From the NCBI GenBank assembly GCA_021848325.1, contig JAJZUU010000006.1, positions 1 to 64,000 on the forward strand: 64,000 bases of DNA, given 5' to 3'. Below, piece by piece: positions 62,865-64,000 of the stretch. A model generated the notes under the pieces. The model ran no database searches and was not told where the DNA came from. It was given only the letters and a program-made list of their open reading frames with translations. The stretch's first letter is position 1, and the number at the start of each line of letters is the position of its first letter. A program made the position numbers and the translations under genes. This DNA comes from Pseudomonadota bacterium (GTDB taxonomy: Bacteria > Pseudomonadota > Gammaproteobacteria > Burkholderiales > JAJZUU01).

Positions 62865-64000
62865 TTACAGCGCCTCGGCGGCGTAGTCGGCCAGGCGCGA
62901 GCGCTCGCCCCGCTGCAGGGTCACATGGCCATTGTGGGACCAGCCCTTGAAGCGGTCCACCACGTAGGTGAGCCCGGAACTCCCCTCGGTGAGGTAGGGG
63001 GTGTCGATCTGGGCGATGTTGCCCAGGCACACCACCTTGGTGCCCGGGCCGGCCCGGGTGATCAGGGTCTTCATCTGCTTGGGGGTGAGGTTCTGGGCCT
63101 CGTCGATGATCAGGTATTTATTGATGAAGGTGCGGCCGCGCATGAAGTTCAGCGACTTGATCTTGATCCGGGAGCGGATCAGGTCCTGGGTCGCGGCGCG
63201 CCCCCAGTCGCCGGCCTCGTCGTCGGTCCGGTTCAGCACGTCCAGGTTGTCTTCCAGGGCGCCCATCCAGGGGGTCATCTTTTCCTCCTCGGTGCCCGGC
63301 AGGAAGCCGATGTCCTCCCCCACCGGCACGGTCACCCGGGTCATGATGATCTCCGAGTAGGTCTTGTGCTCCAGGGTCTGCATCAGGCCCGCCGCCAGGG
63401 TCAGCAGGGTCTTGCCCGTCCCCGCCTGTCCCAGCAGCGTGACGAAATCGACGTTTGGGTTCATCAGCACGTTCAGGGCGAAGTTCTGCTCCCGGTTGCG
63501 GGCGGTGATTCCCCACACGTTGTTCTTCTGGTGGGTGTAGTCCTTCACTGTTTCCAGCACTGCGCTGTCGCCCTTCACCTCCTTGACGAGGACGTAGAGC
63601 GGGCGGTTTTGCTCCTGGTACAGGAATTCGTTGACCAGGAAGCCGTGGCACAGGGGGCCATGCACCCGGTAGTAGTTGCGCCCGCCGTCCGCCCAGGACT
63701 CGACGCCTTTGCCGTGGGTCTCCCAGAAATCCGGCGGCAGCTCCCGTACGCCAGAATAGAGGATGTCGGTGTCTTCCAGCACCTTGTCGTTGAAGTAGTC
63801 CTCGGCGGCGAACCCCAGGGCGCGCGCCTTGATGCGCATGTTGATGTCCTTGGAGACCAGGATCACCTGGCGCTTGGGGTGCTGCTGGCACAGGGACAGC
63901 ACTACCCCCAGGATCTGATTGTCCACCTTGCTGGAGGGCAGGGTGGCGGGCAGTTCCCCGTTCATGGTGCGGGTCTGCAGGAACAGCCGGCCGGTGGCGC
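62865..64000 (-). CDS. PhoH family protein with PIN domain, 5' end outside the window
   Basis: About 378 codons are visible and the frame is still open at the window edge. The visible part starts in a PIN-like domain (TGRLFLQTRTM, QVILVSKDINMRIKARALG) and continues with the PhoH ATPase: Walker A TLLGQAGTGKTLLTLAAG, VTVPVGEDIGFLPGTEEEKM and Walker B YLIIDEAQNLTPKQMKTL. This PIN-PhoH combination has RNase and helicase activity in characterised members. The start codon is not visible. Confidence 0.93.
   Translation of the reverse strand, partial: ATGRLFLQTRTMNGELPATLPSSKVDNQILGVVLSLCQQHPKRQVILVSKDINMRIKARALGFAAEDYFNDKVLEDTDILYSGVRELPPDFWETHGKGVESWADGGRNYYRVHGPLCHGFLVNEFLYQEQNRPLYVLVKEVKGDSAVLETVKDYTHQKNNVWGITARNREQNFALNVLMNPNVDFVTLLGQAGTGKTLLTLAAGLMQTLEHKTYSEIIMTRVTVPVGEDIGFLPGTEEEKMTPWMGALEDNLDVLNRTDDEAGDWGRAATQDLIRSRIKIKSLNFMRGRTFINKYLIIDEAQNLTPKQMKTLITRAGPGTKVVCLGNIAQIDTPYLTEGSSGLTYVVDRFKGWSHNGHVTLQRGERSRLADYAAEAL

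Overview
The window is a 64 kb piece of a high-GC proteobacterial chromosome. The gene families and their order (hemH-hrcA / nadK-recN / fur-bamE-dapB, rnfABCDGE-nth, a DUF1841 protein, SulP and TauE/SafE transporters) suggest a betaproteobacterium, perhaps a sulfur- or iron-oxidising member of the Nitrosomonadales. That placement is inferred from gene content alone. No rRNA, tRNA, CRISPR array, prophage or replication origin was recognised.

Layout. 1-1.1 kb: the first codons of a RAYT-type transposase and a decayed IS1111-type (IS110 family) insertion sequence. 1.1-9.5 kb (minus strand): a universal stress protein, a PduO-type cobalamin adenosyltransferase and a compact hyfBCEFGI cluster. 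Its large subunit lacks the nickel-ligand cysteines, so it looks like an energy-converting hydrogenase-related (Ehr) complex, not a hydrogenase. 9.7-15.5 kb: a TauE/SafE permease with a small membrane partner, a DedA-PAP2-LssY fusion flanked by two direct copies of a MITE-like repeat, and a SulP transporter. 15.6-22.9 kb: DUF1841, FIST, endonuclease III and a complete Rnf/Rsx operon. 23-31.4 kb: alanine dehydrogenase, PyrD, a zinc-sensor diguanylate cyclase, and a pyruvate dehydrogenase operon in which E2 and E3 are one polypeptide. 31.7-36.5 kb: a MoxR ATPase with a VWA/metallopeptidase partner, an ABC exporter and a YchJ-like protein. 36.7-45.5 kb: mainly housekeeping genes. 45.7-55.9 kb: a region that looks accessory, with a tripartite RND efflux system, an SDR oxidoreductase, a GH15 glucoamylase, an aquaporin and an MscS remnant. 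55.9-64 kb: exonuclease I, tsaB-rimI-udg, LplT, a LysR regulator, two unknown proteins and the edge of a PhoH-family gene.

The window encodes two ion-pumping redox complexes, Rnf and the Ehr-like complex, about 8 kb apart (gene end to gene start). Both families are associated with low-potential electron carriers such as ferredoxin, so they may act on the same pool; this is inference. The most unusual non-coding structure is a family of small repeats. A 45-bp almost perfect palindrome occurs twice whole, each copy flanked by TTA or TAA, and once as a half. A 160-bp element with 15-bp terminal repeats and CTAG flanks occurs twice. Several copies sit exactly on stop codons, one palindrome is nested inside a MITE copy, and the IS1111 remnant ends at the centre of a third palindrome.
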